Source of the DNA: Prochlorococcus marinus str. MIT 0912
Lineage (GTDB): Bacteria > Cyanobacteriota > Cyanobacteriia > PCC-6307 > Cyanobiaceae
Length of the DNA: 64,000 nucleotides
Direction of reading: 5' to 3'
Assembly (NCBI RefSeq): GCF_027359595.1
Contig: NZ_CP114783.1
Span: 1,302,001-1,366,000, forward strand
The notes beneath the pieces were generated by a model. The model saw only the letters and a program-made list of their open reading frames with translations, was not told the origin of the DNA and searched no databases. Numbering within the stretch: position 1 is the stretch's first letter; every line of letters starts with the position of its first letter. This document shows, one piece after another, positions 47,066 to 57,474 of this stretch. A program made the position numbers and the translations under genes.

Positions 47066-47996
47066 AAATAAATCTAATAAATTTAAAGGTATTGTTGTTG
47101 CACTTAAAGCAAATTTTTTTATCGTAGAGATTGATTACAAAGATTTTAAAGATGTTTCATTGGATCAATTTTATGAAAAAATTAGACTTCTTTGCACACG
47201 AAGAGCCAAGTTAGATTATCAAGGTTTATTTATAGATGTAGGTGATAAAGTTTGTGTTGAGTCTATTGATTATGTAAATAAACGAGCTGTAATTTCTGAA
47301 GTTGAGCCTCGAAAAAGCTTTTTAATACGGCCTGCTGTGGCTAATGTAACATTAGTTTCTATTTGTATCTCAGTTGATGAGCCTTTATTGGATATTGGAC
47401 AATTAAGTCGTTTTTTGTTAACAGCTGAATGTTCAAATATAAAACCTTTGGTAGTTCTAACGAAAATAGATTTAATTACAAAGGATAATTTGATGTTATA
47501 TGTAAATAAATTAAAAAGCTGGGGTTATGATTGTATACCAGTATCTACACAGAATTCTCAGGGCATCGATTTATTAATTGAACGATTTAGAAAAACAAAA
47601 TTAACTGTACTTGCTGGTCCTTCTGGGGTAGGAAAGACAAGTTTAATTAATCATTTAATACCAACTGTTTCATTACCAACTGCATCTGTTTCAAAAAAAT
47701 TAAAGAGAGGTATACATACCACGAGACATGTCGAACTTTTTGCGATTGGAAAAGGATCACTTCTTGCTGATACTCCTGGGTTTAATCGTCCAGAAATAGT
47801 ATGTGAGCCATCAGACTTTGCTTCTTTGTTCCCAGAGTTTCGATTGCAATTAGCTAAGTCACAATGCAAGTTTCGTAATTGTTTGCATAGAGATGAGCCT
47901 GGTTGTGTAATTGATAAAGATCTTGAAAGATATACTTTTTATCGTGAAAATCTTGAGGAAATGATTAATTCTCCTCTCCCATACCAGGGAGGTTAA
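47058..47996 (+). CDS. rsgA: ribosome small subunit-dependent GTPase RsgA (EngC/YjeQ)
   Basis: Circularly permuted GTPase that checks late 30S ribosome assembly. The 312 residues have an N-terminal OB fold, then the permuted G motifs: TKID (G4) near residue 135, [14 protein letters not shown] (G1) near residues 190-203 and DTPGFNRPE (G3) near 238. The C-terminal zinc site [14 protein letters not shown] is near residues 274-287. The start is GTG at 47058 inside the end of the TusA-like gene. Its last 32 bases overlap the convergent YbaB/EbfC gene. Confidence 0.95.
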   Translation: MNKNKSNKFKGIVVALKANFFIVEIDYKDFKDVSLDQFYEKIRLLCTRRAKLDYQGLFIDVGDKVCVESIDYVNKRAVISEVEPRKSFLIRPAVANVTLVSICISVDEPLLDIGQLSRFLLTAECSNIKPLVVLTKIDLITKDNLMLYVNKLKSWGYDCIPVSTQNSQGIDLLIERFRKTKLTVLAGPSGVGKTSLINHLIPTVSLPTASVSKKLKRGIHTTRHVELFAIGKGSLLADTPGFNRPEIVCEPSDFASLFPEFRLQLAKSQCKFRNCLHRDEPGCVIDKDLERYTFYRENLEEMINSPLPYQGG

Positions 47997-48312
47997 GCTT
48001 AAATCCACCTGTTAAATCTTCCATTCTTTCTTTCATAGTCGAAGTCGAAACTTCATGAGCAGATTTCATAGCATCTAGTATGGCATTTTCGATTATTTCT
48101 TTTTTTTCAGAGAGAAGAGATTGGTCAATTTCTACTCGTAAAGGCTTTTGATTTCCTGACATCCATATTTTTGCCCGATTGTCATTGTTTGTTCCTTGTA
48201 TTTCCATAACTTCCAGCTCTTCTTGAAGTTTTTGAGCATTCTGCTGAATTTGTTGTGCTTTTTTAAAAGCTTCAGTGAGTTGACCAAAGTTTGGTAGTCC
48301 GAATCCAGCCAT
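47965..48312 (-). CDS. YbaB/EbfC family nucleoid-associated protein
   Basis: A 115-residue DNA-binding protein of the YbaB/EbfC family, small dimers that bind and compact DNA. The sequence starts [20 protein letters not shown] and continues with a helical coiled stretch (residues about 14-36) and the central beta segment, ending in a helical [18 protein letters not shown]. It follows murB by 37 bases on the same strand, and its 3' end overlaps rsgA by 32 bases. Confidence 0.93.
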   Translation of the reverse strand: MAGFGLPNFGQLTEAFKKAQQIQQNAQKLQEELEVMEIQGTNNDNRAKIWMSGNQKPLRVEIDQSLLSEKKEIIENAILDAMKSAHEVSTSTMKERMEDLTGGFKLNLPGMGEEN

Positions 48313-48349
48313 GAGAATTTCCTATTGTTATTGATCTTAGGGATTATTC

Positions 48350-49225
48350 TTAAAAGCCACATTGTTTGACTTCTGTTTCTAACAAGATTCCATAAGAATT
48401 AAAAACTCTTTTTTGGATATATCTAATCAATTCTCTTACGTCATATGAGGAAGCTTTATTTGCATTAATTATAAAATTTGAATGTATTTTTGATATTTCC
48501 GCTCCACCAAAACGAAATCCTTTTAAACCAAGATCTTCAATTAATTTTGCAGCTTTCAAAGGTTCAGGATTACGAAAAACACTTCCGCAGGTTTGGGCTT
48601 TATAAGGTTGAGTTCTTAATCTATGGTTTAGGTTTGCATTTGTGACCTGTCGAATTTTTTCTGCATGACCTGAAACCAGCTTTAGTCGAGCAGATAAGAC
48701 AATTAAATTTTCATTTTGAAGAAGACTGTCTCGGTAACCAAAATTGAGATCTTTTCTCTTGATAGTTTTGTATTCACCTGTAGAAGATAGCGTTGTAATA
48801 CTTTGGAGATAATCAGATATGCAATTTTCTTGTGCTCCTGCATTCATAACTACTGCTCCACCTATGGTTCCTGGTATTCCTACAGCCCATTCAAGTCCAT
48901 GAAGTCCATTTGCAGCTGCTTTTCTGGCCAAAGTTGGAAGCATCTCACCACTAAGGACGTCAACAATTCCATGACTTTTATCAATTTGAATCCCTTTCAA
49001 ATTACGCATACATAGGCTTAAACCCTTGATTCCTATGTCATTGATTAAAAGATTTGATCCAGCACCAATTATATTGCAGGGAATTTTTTTCTTATTTGTC
49101 CAATTAATTAAAGATTTAATTTCTTCAATATTTTTTGGTTGAGCAATCCATTCTGCAGGACCCCCTATTCTCCACGTAGTGAAATTTGATAAGGAAATAT
49201 TTTTTTCTAACCGAATGGAATTCAT
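48350..49225 (-). CDS. murB: UDP-N-acetylmuramate dehydrogenase
   Basis: FAD enzyme reducing UDP-GlcNAc-enolpyruvate to UDP-MurNAc. The 291 residues include the FAD-binding NIIGAGSNLLINDIG near residues 51-65, GIPGTIGGAVVMNAGAQEN near 115-133, GYRDSLLQNENLIVLSARL near 165-183 and CGSVFRNP near 212-219. AAKLIEDLGLKGFRFGGAEI leads to the catalytic glutamate near the C-terminus (type II-like length). The ATG lies 3 bases after the murC stop, so the pair is co-transcribed. Confidence 0.96.
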   Translation of the reverse strand: MNSIRLEKNISLSNFTTWRIGGPAEWIAQPKNIEEIKSLINWTNKKKIPCNIIGAGSNLLINDIGIKGLSLCMRNLKGIQIDKSHGIVDVLSGEMLPTLARKAAANGLHGLEWAVGIPGTIGGAVVMNAGAQENCISDYLQSITTLSSTGEYKTIKRKDLNFGYRDSLLQNENLIVLSARLKLVSGHAEKIRQVTNANLNHRLRTQPYKAQTCGSVFRNPEPLKAAKLIEDLGLKGFRFGGAEISKIHSNFIINANKASSYDVRELIRYIQKRVFNSYGILLETEVKQCGF

Positions 49226-49228
49226 TTA

Positions 49229-50713
49229 TTAAGCGGCCAAATTATTATTAATCGATTTATTTTTTATTAATTCTAAAAATAGATTTGCACATATAATATT
49301 AATATCTCCTGCGCCCATGATTAAAATCAAGTCTTTTTCAATTGTATGTTTTTTTATTAGCTTTATTAAATTTTGATTATTCTCTGGAGTATATATTGTT
49401 AGGTCAGGTTTTAATTTTTCTAATTCATATCCAATAGTTTTATTATTTATTCCTTCAATTTCATCTTCTCCAGCAGAGTAAATTGGAGTTATGAATACTA
49501 AATCAGACTTGCTTAGACTTTCTGCAAATTCTTTTTGAAATTTTTCAGTTCTACTATATCGATGTGGTTGAAATATTGTAACTAATCTCTTAGGTGATAT
49601 GTTTGAAATATTATGTTTTGTATTGATGATAGTAGATGCAATTGAGATTGCAGCATCAATTTCACTAGGATGATGAGCATAATCTTCAACTATTAATCTG
49701 TTTTTCCATAATCCTTTATATTCAAATCTTCTTCCAGGCAGCTGTAAATTGTTAATTCCTTTTTTTATATCTTTAAAAAGAATTCCAGCTACTCTACAAG
49801 CTGCTATTGCTGCCACTGTATTGCTTAAATTATGTATTCCGGGAACAGGTATTTTTATGATATCAATAAATTTTTCCTGTTCATAATATTCAGCAATAAT
49901 TTCATATCCATTAGATTTTTTGGGAATAAGTGCAAAATCTACATTATGGATTTTTTTAATTGAAAACCATTTCGTATTTTCTATACTATGTTTAATATTC
50001 TCACAGTCAAAATTGCTAATTAAGTATTCACACTTTTGAGCAAACTTTTTTATGGTTTTTATTAAATCTTCTAGATCTTGATAATGATCAACATGTTCAA
50101 GTTCTAAATTAGTTATTATTCCAATATTTGAATTAAATTTTACTAATGATCCATCTGATTCATCTGCTTCTGCGATTAAAAACTCACTATTACCAAAATT
50201 ATAGTTTTTTTTGTAGAGAGGTACAATTCCGCCAATGATAGCTGTTGGATTCCTATTGGCATAAGAAAATAATGTTGTAATATAAGTACTTGTTGTTGTT
50301 TTACCATGAGATCCTGAGATAATTATTGATCTCTTTTGTTCAATTAAAAAAGCTAATATATCTGAACGATGATTGATTGTTAAATTATATTTTTTGGCTT
50401 GAGATAATTCTAAATTATCTTGGCGTATGGCTGAACTTGTAACAACTAATATATTTTTCCCATGAACTTTCAAAATTTCGTCAATATTCGATTCTTCTTG
50501 AGTTTGAAAAATATGGATTTGATTTCCAGCTAGTTCTTTTAAAGTCAGGCTTTTTTTTCTGTCAGAGCCAGATATAGAATATCCATTTTTTACGAGAATC
50601 ATTGCTAGAGCAGACATACCAATACCTCCGATCCCAATAAAGTGAATATGAGGTGGTAACTCTTGTAACTTCTTCAATTTCGCTTCAGTCTCGAGTGAAA
50701 GATAACTCTTCAT
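49229..50713 (-). CDS. murC: UDP-N-acetylmuramate--L-alanine ligase
   Basis: Adds the first amino acid, L-alanine, to UDP-MurNAc. The 494 residues show the N-terminal nucleotide fold [21 protein letters not shown] (for instance [12 protein letters not shown] near residues 26-37), the ATP loop [14 protein letters not shown] near residues 131-144, [13 protein letters not shown] near 196-208 and [14 protein letters not shown] near 336-349. It is divergent from gap2, with about 150 bases between starts, and heads the murC-murB-ybaB/ebfC strand. Confidence 0.97.
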   Translation of the reverse strand: MKSYLSLETEAKLKKLQELPPHIHFIGIGGIGMSALAMILVKNGYSISGSDRKKSLTLKELAGNQIHIFQTQEESNIDEILKVHGKNILVVTSSAIRQDNLELSQAKKYNLTINHRSDILAFLIEQKRSIIISGSHGKTTTSTYITTLFSYANRNPTAIIGGIVPLYKKNYNFGNSEFLIAEADESDGSLVKFNSNIGIITNLELEHVDHYQDLEDLIKTIKKFAQKCEYLISNFDCENIKHSIENTKWFSIKKIHNVDFALIPKKSNGYEIIAEYYEQEKFIDIIKIPVPGIHNLSNTVAAIAACRVAGILFKDIKKGINNLQLPGRRFEYKGLWKNRLIVEDYAHHPSEIDAAISIASTIINTKHNISNISPKRLVTIFQPHRYSRTEKFQKEFAESLSKSDLVFITPIYSAGEDEIEGINNKTIGYELEKLKPDLTIYTPENNQNLIKLIKKHTIEKDLILIMGAGDINIICANLFLELIKNKSINNNLAA

Positions 50714-50862
50714 CTATCGAAAGGCACATTTTTTAAAGAATTAGAGAGTTTTTGTACTTTTTATGTCCTTAACGCTTCAATTATTTTTCAAAATGCACAG
50801 AAAATGATCATCGTTCTGTATGATCAGCGGCCAGTAGCTTGTGCGGTTTTACCGTTTTTGAA

Positions 50863-51885
50863 ATGACTTTGCGTGTAGCGATTAATGGATTCGGAAGAAT
50901 TGGACGCAATTTTATGCGTTGTTGGCTCAGTAGGGGTGCAAATACAAATATTGAGGTGGTCGGTATTAACGTCACTTCTGATCCAAAAACTTGTGCCCAT
51001 TTGCTCAAATATGACTCTATTCTTGGTGCTATCAATGACGCCGAAATTTCACATACAGACGATACATTTCAAATCAATGGCAAAACTATAAAATGTTATT
51101 CAGACAGAAATCCATTGAATCTTCCTTGGAAAGAGTGGGGAATTGATTTAGTTATTGAGTCAACAGGTGTATTTAATACTGATGTTGGTGCAAGTAAGCA
51201 TTTACAAGTTGGAGCTAAGAAGGTCATTCTCACAGCACCTGGTAAGGGAGATGGTGTAGGTACTTATGTTGTTGGTGTTAATGCCGATACTTACTCTCAT
51301 GAAGATTTTGATATCCTCAGCAATGCAAGTTGCACAACCAATTGTTTAGCTCCAATAGTAAAAGTTTTAGATCAACAATTAGGGATTAACAAAGGTTTAA
51401 TGACCACGATTCATAGTTATACGGGAGATCAAAGAATCTTAGATAACGCTCATCGTGATTTGCGTCGTGCAAGAGCAGCCGCAATGAATTTGGTTCCTAC
51501 TTCAACTGGAGCGGCAAAAGCTGTTGCTCTTGTTTATCCAGAAATGAAAGGGAAACTAACTGGTATTGCGATGCGAGTTCCTACTCCTAATGTTTCTGCA
51601 GTTGATTTAGTTTTTGAATCAAGTCGGAAAACTAGTGCTGAAGAGGTAAATTCATTATTGAAAACTGCTTCACAGGGCGAAATGAAAGGAATCATCAAAT
51701 ATGGTGATTTGCCTCTCGTGTCTACTGATTATGCGGGAACTAATGAATCAACCATTGTTGATGAAGCTTTAACAATGTGTATAGACGACAATATGGTGAA
51801 AGTTTTAGCTTGGTATGATAATGAGTGGGGTTATAGCCAAAGAGTTGTTGACTTGGCGGAAATTGTTGCTAAAAAATGGAAATAA
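50863..51885 (+). CDS. gap2: glyceraldehyde-3-phosphate dehydrogenase, NADP-type (Calvin cycle)
   Basis: Reduces 1,3-bisphosphoglycerate in the Calvin cycle. From the ATG at 50863 the protein has 340 residues and starts [20 protein letters not shown], the usual cyanobacterial Gap2 N-terminus. The frame is open 24 bases further up to a TTG, but that extension has no family support. The catalytic cysteine is in [15 protein letters not shown] near residue 155. [20 protein letters not shown] near 199-218 and [17 protein letters not shown] at the C-terminus are typical. The Gap2 assignment over the glycolytic Gap1 rests on overall resemblance and position. Confidence 0.96.
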   Translation: MTLRVAINGFGRIGRNFMRCWLSRGANTNIEVVGINVTSDPKTCAHLLKYDSILGAINDAEISHTDDTFQINGKTIKCYSDRNPLNLPWKEWGIDLVIESTGVFNTDVGASKHLQVGAKKVILTAPGKGDGVGTYVVGVNADTYSHEDFDILSNASCTTNCLAPIVKVLDQQLGINKGLMTTIHSYTGDQRILDNAHRDLRRARAAAMNLVPTSTGAAKAVALVYPEMKGKLTGIAMRVPTPNVSAVDLVFESSRKTSAEEVNSLLKTASQGEMKGIIKYGDLPLVSTDYAGTNESTIVDEALTMCIDDNMVKVLAWYDNEWGYSQRVVDLAEIVAKKWK

Positions 51886-51900
51886 ATACAGGTTTTAGAG

Positions 51901-52884
51901 TTAAAAATGTTGAAATAGACTTGATTTTTTAATATTAATTGGTTCTAAGTTCTCCCAGAAGATATTGGGTTTACCCTCTTTTATAAACCCAATAATTTGG
52001 GAAGACTTCAATTTTTTTGACAAAGCTTCTGCCCACTCTTTAGGAAGACTGAGGATCAATTCATAGTCCTCTCCCCCATACAGCATCCACTCATCCCAAA
52101 TCGAATCTTCTGGCCAGTCAGGGTCTTTTTGAATAGAAGTTTTTGATAAAATTGCTTGGCAATTACTACTTTGGCAAATCCCTCTAATTGATTCAATAAG
52201 TCCATCGCTGCTATCAGTTCCTGCTGCTCTCCAACTTATTGATTCAGGTTTACACTCTATTAATGCTTTTAGTGCCTTCATGGCTGGATACGGTCGTTTG
52301 TGGGCGCTGATGGCTCTCTTGGCAAGCTCATGACTTATTTTGACTTCGCTTGGTAGTTTCTCGGACGTTAAAAGCGCTAAACCTAATCTACTTAATCCAT
52401 GACATCCGGTGCTGACAATATAATCTCCTGGCAAAGCGTTCCCTCTATGTAGTCTAGGCGGTTTCATTTCTCCAATTGCTGTAATTGAAATCATTTTTGT
52501 TTCTCCAGAAGAGCAATCTCCACCAATTATTTCTCCTCCAAATTCTTGCATCGCTTCACACATCCCTTCATATAAGCTTTCTACCCATTCCCAATGAGTG
52601 TTTGGTGGTAAAACAAGACCCACAGTAAAAGAAATTATATTTTCTGAGCCGCTGCAAATCAGGTCAGAAATATTTGTGGTAATACATTTCCAGCCAACAT
52701 CTTTAGCATTAGATATTTTTTCAGAAAAATGAATTTTTTCTACAAGTAAATCAGTATTAATTAATAAGCTTTTATTGAATGAATTTATTTCTGCTAGATC
52801 ATCATCTATCTGTCCACATCGCATAAATTTTTTTAAACGATTCAGTACTTCTATTTCACCTAAATCTTTAATAGTAGCTGTCAC
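51901..52884 (-). CDS. thiL: thiamine-monophosphate kinase
   Basis: Phosphorylates thiamine monophosphate to the active diphosphate. The 327 residues of this PurM-like ATPase include DDLAEINSFNKSLLINTDLL near residues 28-47, FTVGLVLPPNTHWEWVESLY near 85-104, EIIGGDCSSGETKMISITAI near 116-135, GTDSSDGLIESIRGI near 220-234 and YGGEDYELILSLP near 269-281. It follows the cyclophilin gene by 12 bases on the same strand. Confidence 0.95.
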   Translation of the reverse strand: MTATIKDLGEIEVLNRLKKFMRCGQIDDDLAEINSFNKSLLINTDLLVEKIHFSEKISNAKDVGWKCITTNISDLICSGSENIISFTVGLVLPPNTHWEWVESLYEGMCEAMQEFGGEIIGGDCSSGETKMISITAIGEMKPPRLHRGNALPGDYIVSTGCHGLSRLGLALLTSEKLPSEVKISHELAKRAISAHKRPYPAMKALKALIECKPESISWRAAGTDSSDGLIESIRGICQSSNCQAILSKTSIQKDPDWPEDSIWDEWMLYGGEDYELILSLPKEWAEALSKKLKSSQIIGFIKEGKPNIFWENLEPINIKKSSLFQHF

Positions 52885-52896
52885 TTTGTTTTAAAT

Positions 52897-53973
52897 TTAA
52901 GCTTTTAATTTAAGATTTTCTGAACCATTTAATACTTTAATTGAAATAATTTTATCATCGACTCCAAGTTTATTTAATATGTCAGAACCCTCTATTACAT
53001 AACCAAAAGCTGCGTTTCTTCCATCAATAAGATTACGTCCAGCTGGATTTAATTCAGCTTCATATAAGAAGAAGAAAAACTGAGATGAACCATCATTTAA
53101 ATCTGAATCTGAGTGCGCCCAGCCAAGTGTTCCTAAAGTTGCAAATGGAAGTGCTGGGGTTTCAGTATAAAGGCCAACTTCTTCAAAAGTTTCACCATAA
53201 AGTGTATCTTCCAAATTCGGTGTTCTTATTTCTAATGGAACTTTTCTTAACTCATTATTATCAGGATCTATGTAGCCGATTGCTTCTCCTATAGGATCTC
53301 CAGTCTGAAGAATAAAAAATTCTTCAGCCCTATTAATTGGTAAACCATCGTAAAAACCTTTCAAAGAAAGATCTATAAACGCACCAGCTGTTAGAGGAGC
53401 ATTATAACCATCAATGATCGCAACCATATTTCCTTTTGAAGTTTTAATTTCTACATTTGCTCTCCCTAAAAGTCTTGGTAAATTGTCATATTCACTGGGT
53501 ATTTTATATGGAAAATTATTTGTAATTAAAAGAGACTCTATATCATCAATTGTTTTTAAACTTTGACGTCTGACTTCAAGGAATGAAACTTTATTTTTTT
53601 CGTTTGCTATTTGTCTTAATTCATCAAGTTCTTCATTTAAATTAGAGAGCAGATTAACTGCTTTTTCTTTATTTTCTTCTGGTATTGAATCAAGAATTTG
53701 ATTTTTTCTATTACTTACTAAAAATTGACTTCTCGAGGTGGCTTTGTTGATAGCTGACCATCTACTTCCTCGAAGATCATCGTTGGTATCTTCAAGTTTG
53801 TTTTGTAATTCACGTAATTCTTTTTGGTCAATCGGTAAAGAATTTCTTAAGATTGCATAAGGATCTTTTAGTCGATTACCATTTGGAAGGCTTGCAGCAG
53901 CTGTGTCAATCCATGGAGAGCTCAAAGAAAATAGGATTGTTATCAGCGCAAGAATGCAAATCTTTTTTGCCAT
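52897..53973 (-). CDS. exported cyclophilin-type peptidyl-prolyl isomerase
   Basis: A 358-residue protein with an N-terminal signal peptide (residues 1 to about 27, ending DTAAA), a helical region to about residue 165, and a C-terminal cyclophilin-like domain. Its landmarks are VAIIDGYNAPLTAGAFIDLS, FFILQTGDP, TLGWAHSDSDLNDGSSQFFF and NLIDGRNAAFGYVIEGSDIL. The two-part layout resembles the thylakoid-lumen cyclophilin TLP40/CYP38, which assists photosystem II assembly; that role here is inferred. Key active-site residues are only partly conserved. thiL follows 12 bases later. Confidence 0.88.
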   Translation of the reverse strand: MAKKICILALITILFSLSSPWIDTAAASLPNGNRLKDPYAILRNSLPIDQKELRELQNKLEDTNDDLRGSRWSAINKATSRSQFLVSNRKNQILDSIPEENKEKAVNLLSNLNEELDELRQIANEKNKVSFLEVRRQSLKTIDDIESLLITNNFPYKIPSEYDNLPRLLGRANVEIKTSKGNMVAIIDGYNAPLTAGAFIDLSLKGFYDGLPINRAEEFFILQTGDPIGEAIGYIDPDNNELRKVPLEIRTPNLEDTLYGETFEEVGLYTETPALPFATLGTLGWAHSDSDLNDGSSQFFFFLYEAELNPAGRNLIDGRNAAFGYVIEGSDILNKLGVDDKIISIKVLNGSENLKLKA

Positions 53974-54036
53974 GTTACTTCTATGTTTTGCATGACTTTG
54001 GCACAGACTTATGATCGATTGGTATCTTTTGTGTGA

Positions 54037-54600
54037 ATGATTTCAAGTAACGACTTTCGCACTGGCACTACTATCGAGTTAGACGGTGCAGTTTGGCGTG
54101 TTATTGAATTTCTACATGTCAAGCCTGGTAAGGGTTCTGCGTTTGTCAGGACTAAATTAAAAGCTGTTGTTAGCGGTAGTGTTGTCGAAAAAACTTTTAG
54201 AGCTGGGGAAATGGTTCCACAAGCTCTTTTGGAGAAATCAAAGTTGCAACATACATACATGGATGGAGATGATTTTGTATTTATGGATATGACTTCTTAT
54301 GAAGAAACACGATTAACAGCTAAACAAATTGGTGAAAGTAGGAAATATCTAAAGGAAGGGATGGAGGTTAATGTAGTGTCTTGGAATGAAAAACCTCTTG
54401 AAGTTGAATTGCCTAACTCAGTTGTTTTAGAAATTAAAGAAACTGATCCTGGCGTTAAAGGTGACACTGCTTCAGGAGGGACAAAGCCTGCAATCTTGGA
54501 AACAGGAGCCCAAGTAATGGTCCCATTATTTATTTCAATTGGTGAGAAAATTCGAGTAGATACTCGAAATGACAGTTATCTAGGCCGAGAAACACAATGA
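54037..54600 (+). CDS. efp: elongation factor P
   Basis: Relieves ribosome stalling at polyproline stretches. The 187 residues show the KOW-like N-terminal domain beginning [20 protein letters not shown], the tip loop [15 protein letters not shown] near residues 29-43, whose lysine is the usual modification site, and a C-terminal OB domain ending [14 protein letters not shown]. The stop overlaps the accB start (ATGA at 54597-54600). It is divergent from the cyclophilin gene, with 63 bases between starts. Confidence 0.98.
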   Translation: MISSNDFRTGTTIELDGAVWRVIEFLHVKPGKGSAFVRTKLKAVVSGSVVEKTFRAGEMVPQALLEKSKLQHTYMDGDDFVFMDMTSYEETRLTAKQIGESRKYLKEGMEVNVVSWNEKPLEVELPNSVVLEIKETDPGVKGDTASGGTKPAILETGAQVMVPLFISIGEKIRVDTRNDSYLGRETQ

Positions 54601-55094
54601 CTATGAATCTTGATCACGAAGAGCTTCATCGCTTGCTTGCAACTTTAGCTGAGAGCGATATTCAAGAGTTTCGCCTTGAGGGAGAAGACTTTTGCTTGGA
54701 AGTTAAACGTAATCTTGGGACTTCTTCAGATTTAATAACTTCTCAAAAGAAAATTACTTCGGCAGAGATTGATTCACCACCACCTCAACGTAAAATTGAG
54801 GCTTCTCCTGTGCCTAGCACACCTCCTCCTTCAGTACCTGGATCACGCTCTGACCTGGTTGAAGTTACTGCTCCTATGGTTGGTACCTTCTATCGCGCCC
54901 CAGGGCCAGAAGAGCCCCCTTTCGTGGAAATTGGATCGCGAATCAGTGTGGGCCAAGCCGTTTGTATTCTTGAGGCAATGAAATTAATGAATGAATTAGA
55001 GTCAGAGGTCAGTGGTGAAGTAATAGAAATTCTTGTTGAGAATGGAACACCAGTAGAGTTTGGTCAAGTGTTAATGAGATTAAAACCTGTCTAA
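54597..55094 (+). CDS. accB: acetyl-CoA carboxylase biotin carboxyl carrier protein
   Basis: Carries biotin between the carboxylase and transferase parts of acetyl-CoA carboxylase for fatty acid synthesis. The 165 residues have an N-terminal helical region, a Pro-rich linker (residues about 58-85) and a C-terminal biotinyl domain with the attachment motif [15 protein letters not shown] near residues 122-136 (lysine in AMKL). It is coupled to efp by an ATGA overlap; a second in-frame ATG lies 6 bases further on. Confidence 0.97.
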   Translation: MTMNLDHEELHRLLATLAESDIQEFRLEGEDFCLEVKRNLGTSSDLITSQKKITSAEIDSPPPQRKIEASPVPSTPPPSVPGSRSDLVEVTAPMVGTFYRAPGPEEPPFVEIGSRISVGQAVCILEAMKLMNELESEVSGEVIEILVENGTPVEFGQVLMRLKPV

Positions 55095-55103
55095 AAGTTG
55101 TAT

Positions 55104-56129
55104 TTATTGTGAAAGAAGCCAAGCATTATTAAGTGCAGCAATCATGCTTTGTTCTCTTGCCTTAAATTTACCTGCAATATCAAGAGCAGTGCCATGATCA
55201 GGCGATGTTCTTACAAAAGGGAGCCCAAGAGTTGTGTTAATAGCCTCATCAAATGCAATCAGCTTGACAGGTATGAGACCTTGATCGTGATAAAACGCAA
55301 GTATTCCATCGGGTGCATTATTAGCACTTGAGGAGCCATTCCATGCATTTATAGATGAAATCCAGCAGGTATCTGGAGGTACAGGACCAATAATTTTAAT
55401 GTTTGGATTATCTAATTTCCATTCATTTAAAACAGGAATAATTAAGTTTTTTTCTTCTATTCCAATTTTCCCTTCCTCACCAGCATGTGGATTTAAACCA
55501 GCTATTTGTAATAATGGTTCCTCTTTGAACCTACGACAGAAATTTAATAAGGTATCTAATTTGTATCTAATCAATTCTTTTGTTAAAGAATCATTTATTT
55601 TATTAAGAGGTATATGTGTTGTAGCTAATAAAGTATTAAATCTCCATCCATTATTTGGTGATAGAGCTGTAAACAGCATAGATGTTCTTTTATTAGTTAA
55701 TTTCCCTAATAATTCAGTTTGTCCTGCAAATTCATGACCAGCTTTATGCCAAGCAATTTTTGAAATAGGCGCTGTAACTAGCGCTTTAGATTTCCCATCT
55801 AAAAGTAAATTAGTTGCATTAAATAGCCATTTAAAGCTTGCTGATCCAGTATATTTATTGACTTCTCCTGGAATAACTTTCTTGTTTAAAGGGATATCAA
55901 TAATGTCAAGATTATTTGGATTTGGAATATTATTTATCCCATGTTTAATTAACTTTGAATAAGTTGTATAAATATTATTTTTGCATCCTACTAGTAAAGG
56001 TTTTATTTTTTTATTTAAGTAGTTAGAACCAAGAGCTTTTAATGTTATTTCAGTCCCAATTCCTGCGGGATCACCTAATGAAATAATAATTTTATTTTTA
56101 TTATCTTTTACTGTTTTAAATTCTTCCAT
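55104..56129 (-). CDS. pdxA: 4-hydroxythreonine-4-phosphate dehydrogenase
   Basis: Oxidises 4-phosphohydroxy-L-threonine in the DXP-dependent route to pyridoxal phosphate. The 341 residues begin IIISLGDPAGIGTEITLKAL near residue 14. Metal-binding histidines occur in AWHKAGHEFAGQTELLG near residues 126-142, in AGLNPHAGEEGKIGIEE near 209-225 and in LAFYHDQGLIPVKLIAFDEA near 277-296. It faces accB across 9 bases. The preceding SDR gene on the same strand is 187 bases away, a non-coding gap with a short direct repeat (AGTAAAGG) near 56169-56183. Confidence 0.96.
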   Translation of the reverse strand: MEEFKTVKDNKNKIIISLGDPAGIGTEITLKALGSNYLNKKIKPLLVGCKNNIYTTYSKLIKHGINNIPNPNNLDIIDIPLNKKVIPGEVNKYTGSASFKWLFNATNLLLDGKSKALVTAPISKIAWHKAGHEFAGQTELLGKLTNKRTSMLFTALSPNNGWRFNTLLATTHIPLNKINDSLTKELIRYKLDTLLNFCRRFKEEPLLQIAGLNPHAGEEGKIGIEEKNLIIPVLNEWKLDNPNIKIIGPVPPDTCWISSINAWNGSSSANNAPDGILAFYHDQGLIPVKLIAFDEAINTTLGLPFVRTSPDHGTALDIAGKFKAREQSMIAALNNAWLLSQ

Positions 56130-56316
56130 ATGTGATGAGTTTAGTGATTTTTAGTTGTTTAGCTTAGTAAAGGCTTTCAGTAAAGGTTGGCATAATAACT
56201 TTTAGTAAGTTGTTTTATGATATTGGATTTATCTCATTAGACTTTAATTATTCATTAAACTTACACGAGTTTTTAAAAAGAAAAGTGAATAAATCTAATC
56301 TGGAAAATAAAGATTT

Positions 56317-57213
56317 TTAATTCATGTCTAATTTTGAGAAACAATCCTTTAAGCCATATTTAAAATTAGGATAAATTAGAGAATAACCAAGTGTTTTGCA
56401 TAATAACTTGTTATCAATTTTTCGATTCTCTTGCCAAAAAGATAATGCCATTGGGCTCATCGTTTCTTTTGCAATTTCAAAAGGTACTGACGTTGGTAAA
56501 GGTTTTTGAGCTAATTTTGCTGCGAAAGCAATAACTTCAAGATTATTTGATGGTAAGTTATCAGATACGTTAACAATGGATGGATTTTTTCCTTGCGAGT
56601 AGAGATTAATTAAAAATAAGACAGCCCCAGCAATATCATCAACATGAATTCTTGAAAAAACTTGACCAGGCTTATCGACCATTTTGACTGTTCCTGTTAG
56701 AAGGCTTTCAAATGCAGATCTTCCAGGTCCGTAAATACCTGGCAATCTAAGTATTTGAACAGGAAGTTTTGTTTCTAACCATTGTTTTTCACAGGAAAAT
56801 CTGCGAATGCTTCTCTCTTGTTGAGGATTTGGTGATGACTTTTCATTTACCCAATCTCCTTTCGTATCTCCATAGACTCCAGTAGTGGACAAGTAACCAA
56901 CCCATTTTAAATTTTTTGAATTTAGTAATTGTGTTTTGAGTTGATTGAGTACTGGGTCCTCTCCACTTGATAAGGGGGGGATGCAACTTAAAACGTGGGT
57001 TGCTCCCTCGAAAATTTCATTAGAGACTTCCGTATCGGTATTAAATATGAAATCAGCTCCTCTGCTCTTTTTTTTCCTCCTGCTGCACAAAACTTTTGCT
57101 CCTAAAGTTCTACCTACACTTGCGATTCTCTGACCACTAAATCCGCCACCAAATATGATTACTTTTGATTTAGGCGGTAGAGGATCCAATTGCTTGACAA
57201 TATCTTGAATCAT
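56317..57213 (-). CDS. NAD-dependent epimerase/dehydratase (extended SDR) family protein
   Basis: A 298-residue Rossmann-fold protein resembling nucleoside-diphosphate-sugar epimerases of the YeeZ type. The dinucleotide motif VIIFGGGFSGQRIASVGRTL lies at about residues 19-38, KWVGYLSTTGVYGDTKGDWV near 98-117, and LRLPGIYGPGRSAFESLLTG near 155-174. The catalytic YxxxK is not clear, so its reaction is uncertain. The start is ATG at 57213. A small plus-strand gene begins within 35 bases on the other side. Confidence 0.85.
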   Translation of the reverse strand: MIQDIVKQLDPLPPKSKVIIFGGGFSGQRIASVGRTLGAKVLCSRRKKKSRGADFIFNTDTEVSNEIFEGATHVLSCIPPLSSGEDPVLNQLKTQLLNSKNLKWVGYLSTTGVYGDTKGDWVNEKSSPNPQQERSIRRFSCEKQWLETKLPVQILRLPGIYGPGRSAFESLLTGTVKMVDKPGQVFSRIHVDDIAGAVLFLINLYSQGKNPSIVNVSDNLPSNNLEVIAFAAKLAQKPLPTSVPFEIAKETMSPMALSFWQENRKIDNKLLCKTLGYSLIYPNFKYGLKDCFSKLDMN

Positions 57214-57245
57214 TAGTACAAATGTATTATGTTGATTATTTGGTC

Positions 57246-57470
57246 ATGATTGCTTCTTATTTAAAGCCTAGTCTGAATTCCATTAATGATGCTAGTAAAT
57301 TATGTAACCATAAAGGATTATCTGTTCAAAAGAAAAAGCAGCATTTAATAAAACCCTTGCTTGCTTCAATTTTCTTTCTTCTTTGTATTGTTGTTGTACC
57401 TGAAAAGTCTTCTGATTTAGCGTCTACATGTGAAAAATATAACTCTTCTTTAGCTTGTCAAGTTTGGTAG
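57246..57470 (+). CDS. small hypothetical protein with one membrane segment (74 aa)
   Basis: Not recognised. From the ATG at 57246 the protein has 74 residues; an in-frame ATG at 57222 would add 8. The middle carries one hydrophobic segment, PLLASIFFLLCIVVVPE (about residues 37-53), preceded by a lysine-rich stretch. This could be an anchor or an internal signal. The short tail has two cysteines (TCEKYNSSLACQVW). It stands between the divergent SDR gene and the convergent HNH gene, with no overlap, which favours a real gene. Confidence 0.5.
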   Translation: MIASYLKPSLNSINDASKLCNHKGLSVQKKKQHLIKPLLASIFFLLCIVVVPEKSSDLASTCEKYNSSLACQVW

Positions 57471-57474
57471 AACT

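Noticed and set aside
50839-50862. TTG start 24 bases upstream for gap2
   Set aside because: Gap2 proteins begin [16 protein letters not shown]; the ATG at 50863 fits exactly.
55399-55737. 112-codon plus-strand open frame inside pdxA
   Set aside because: Entirely antisense to conserved pdxA codons; no recognisable protein.
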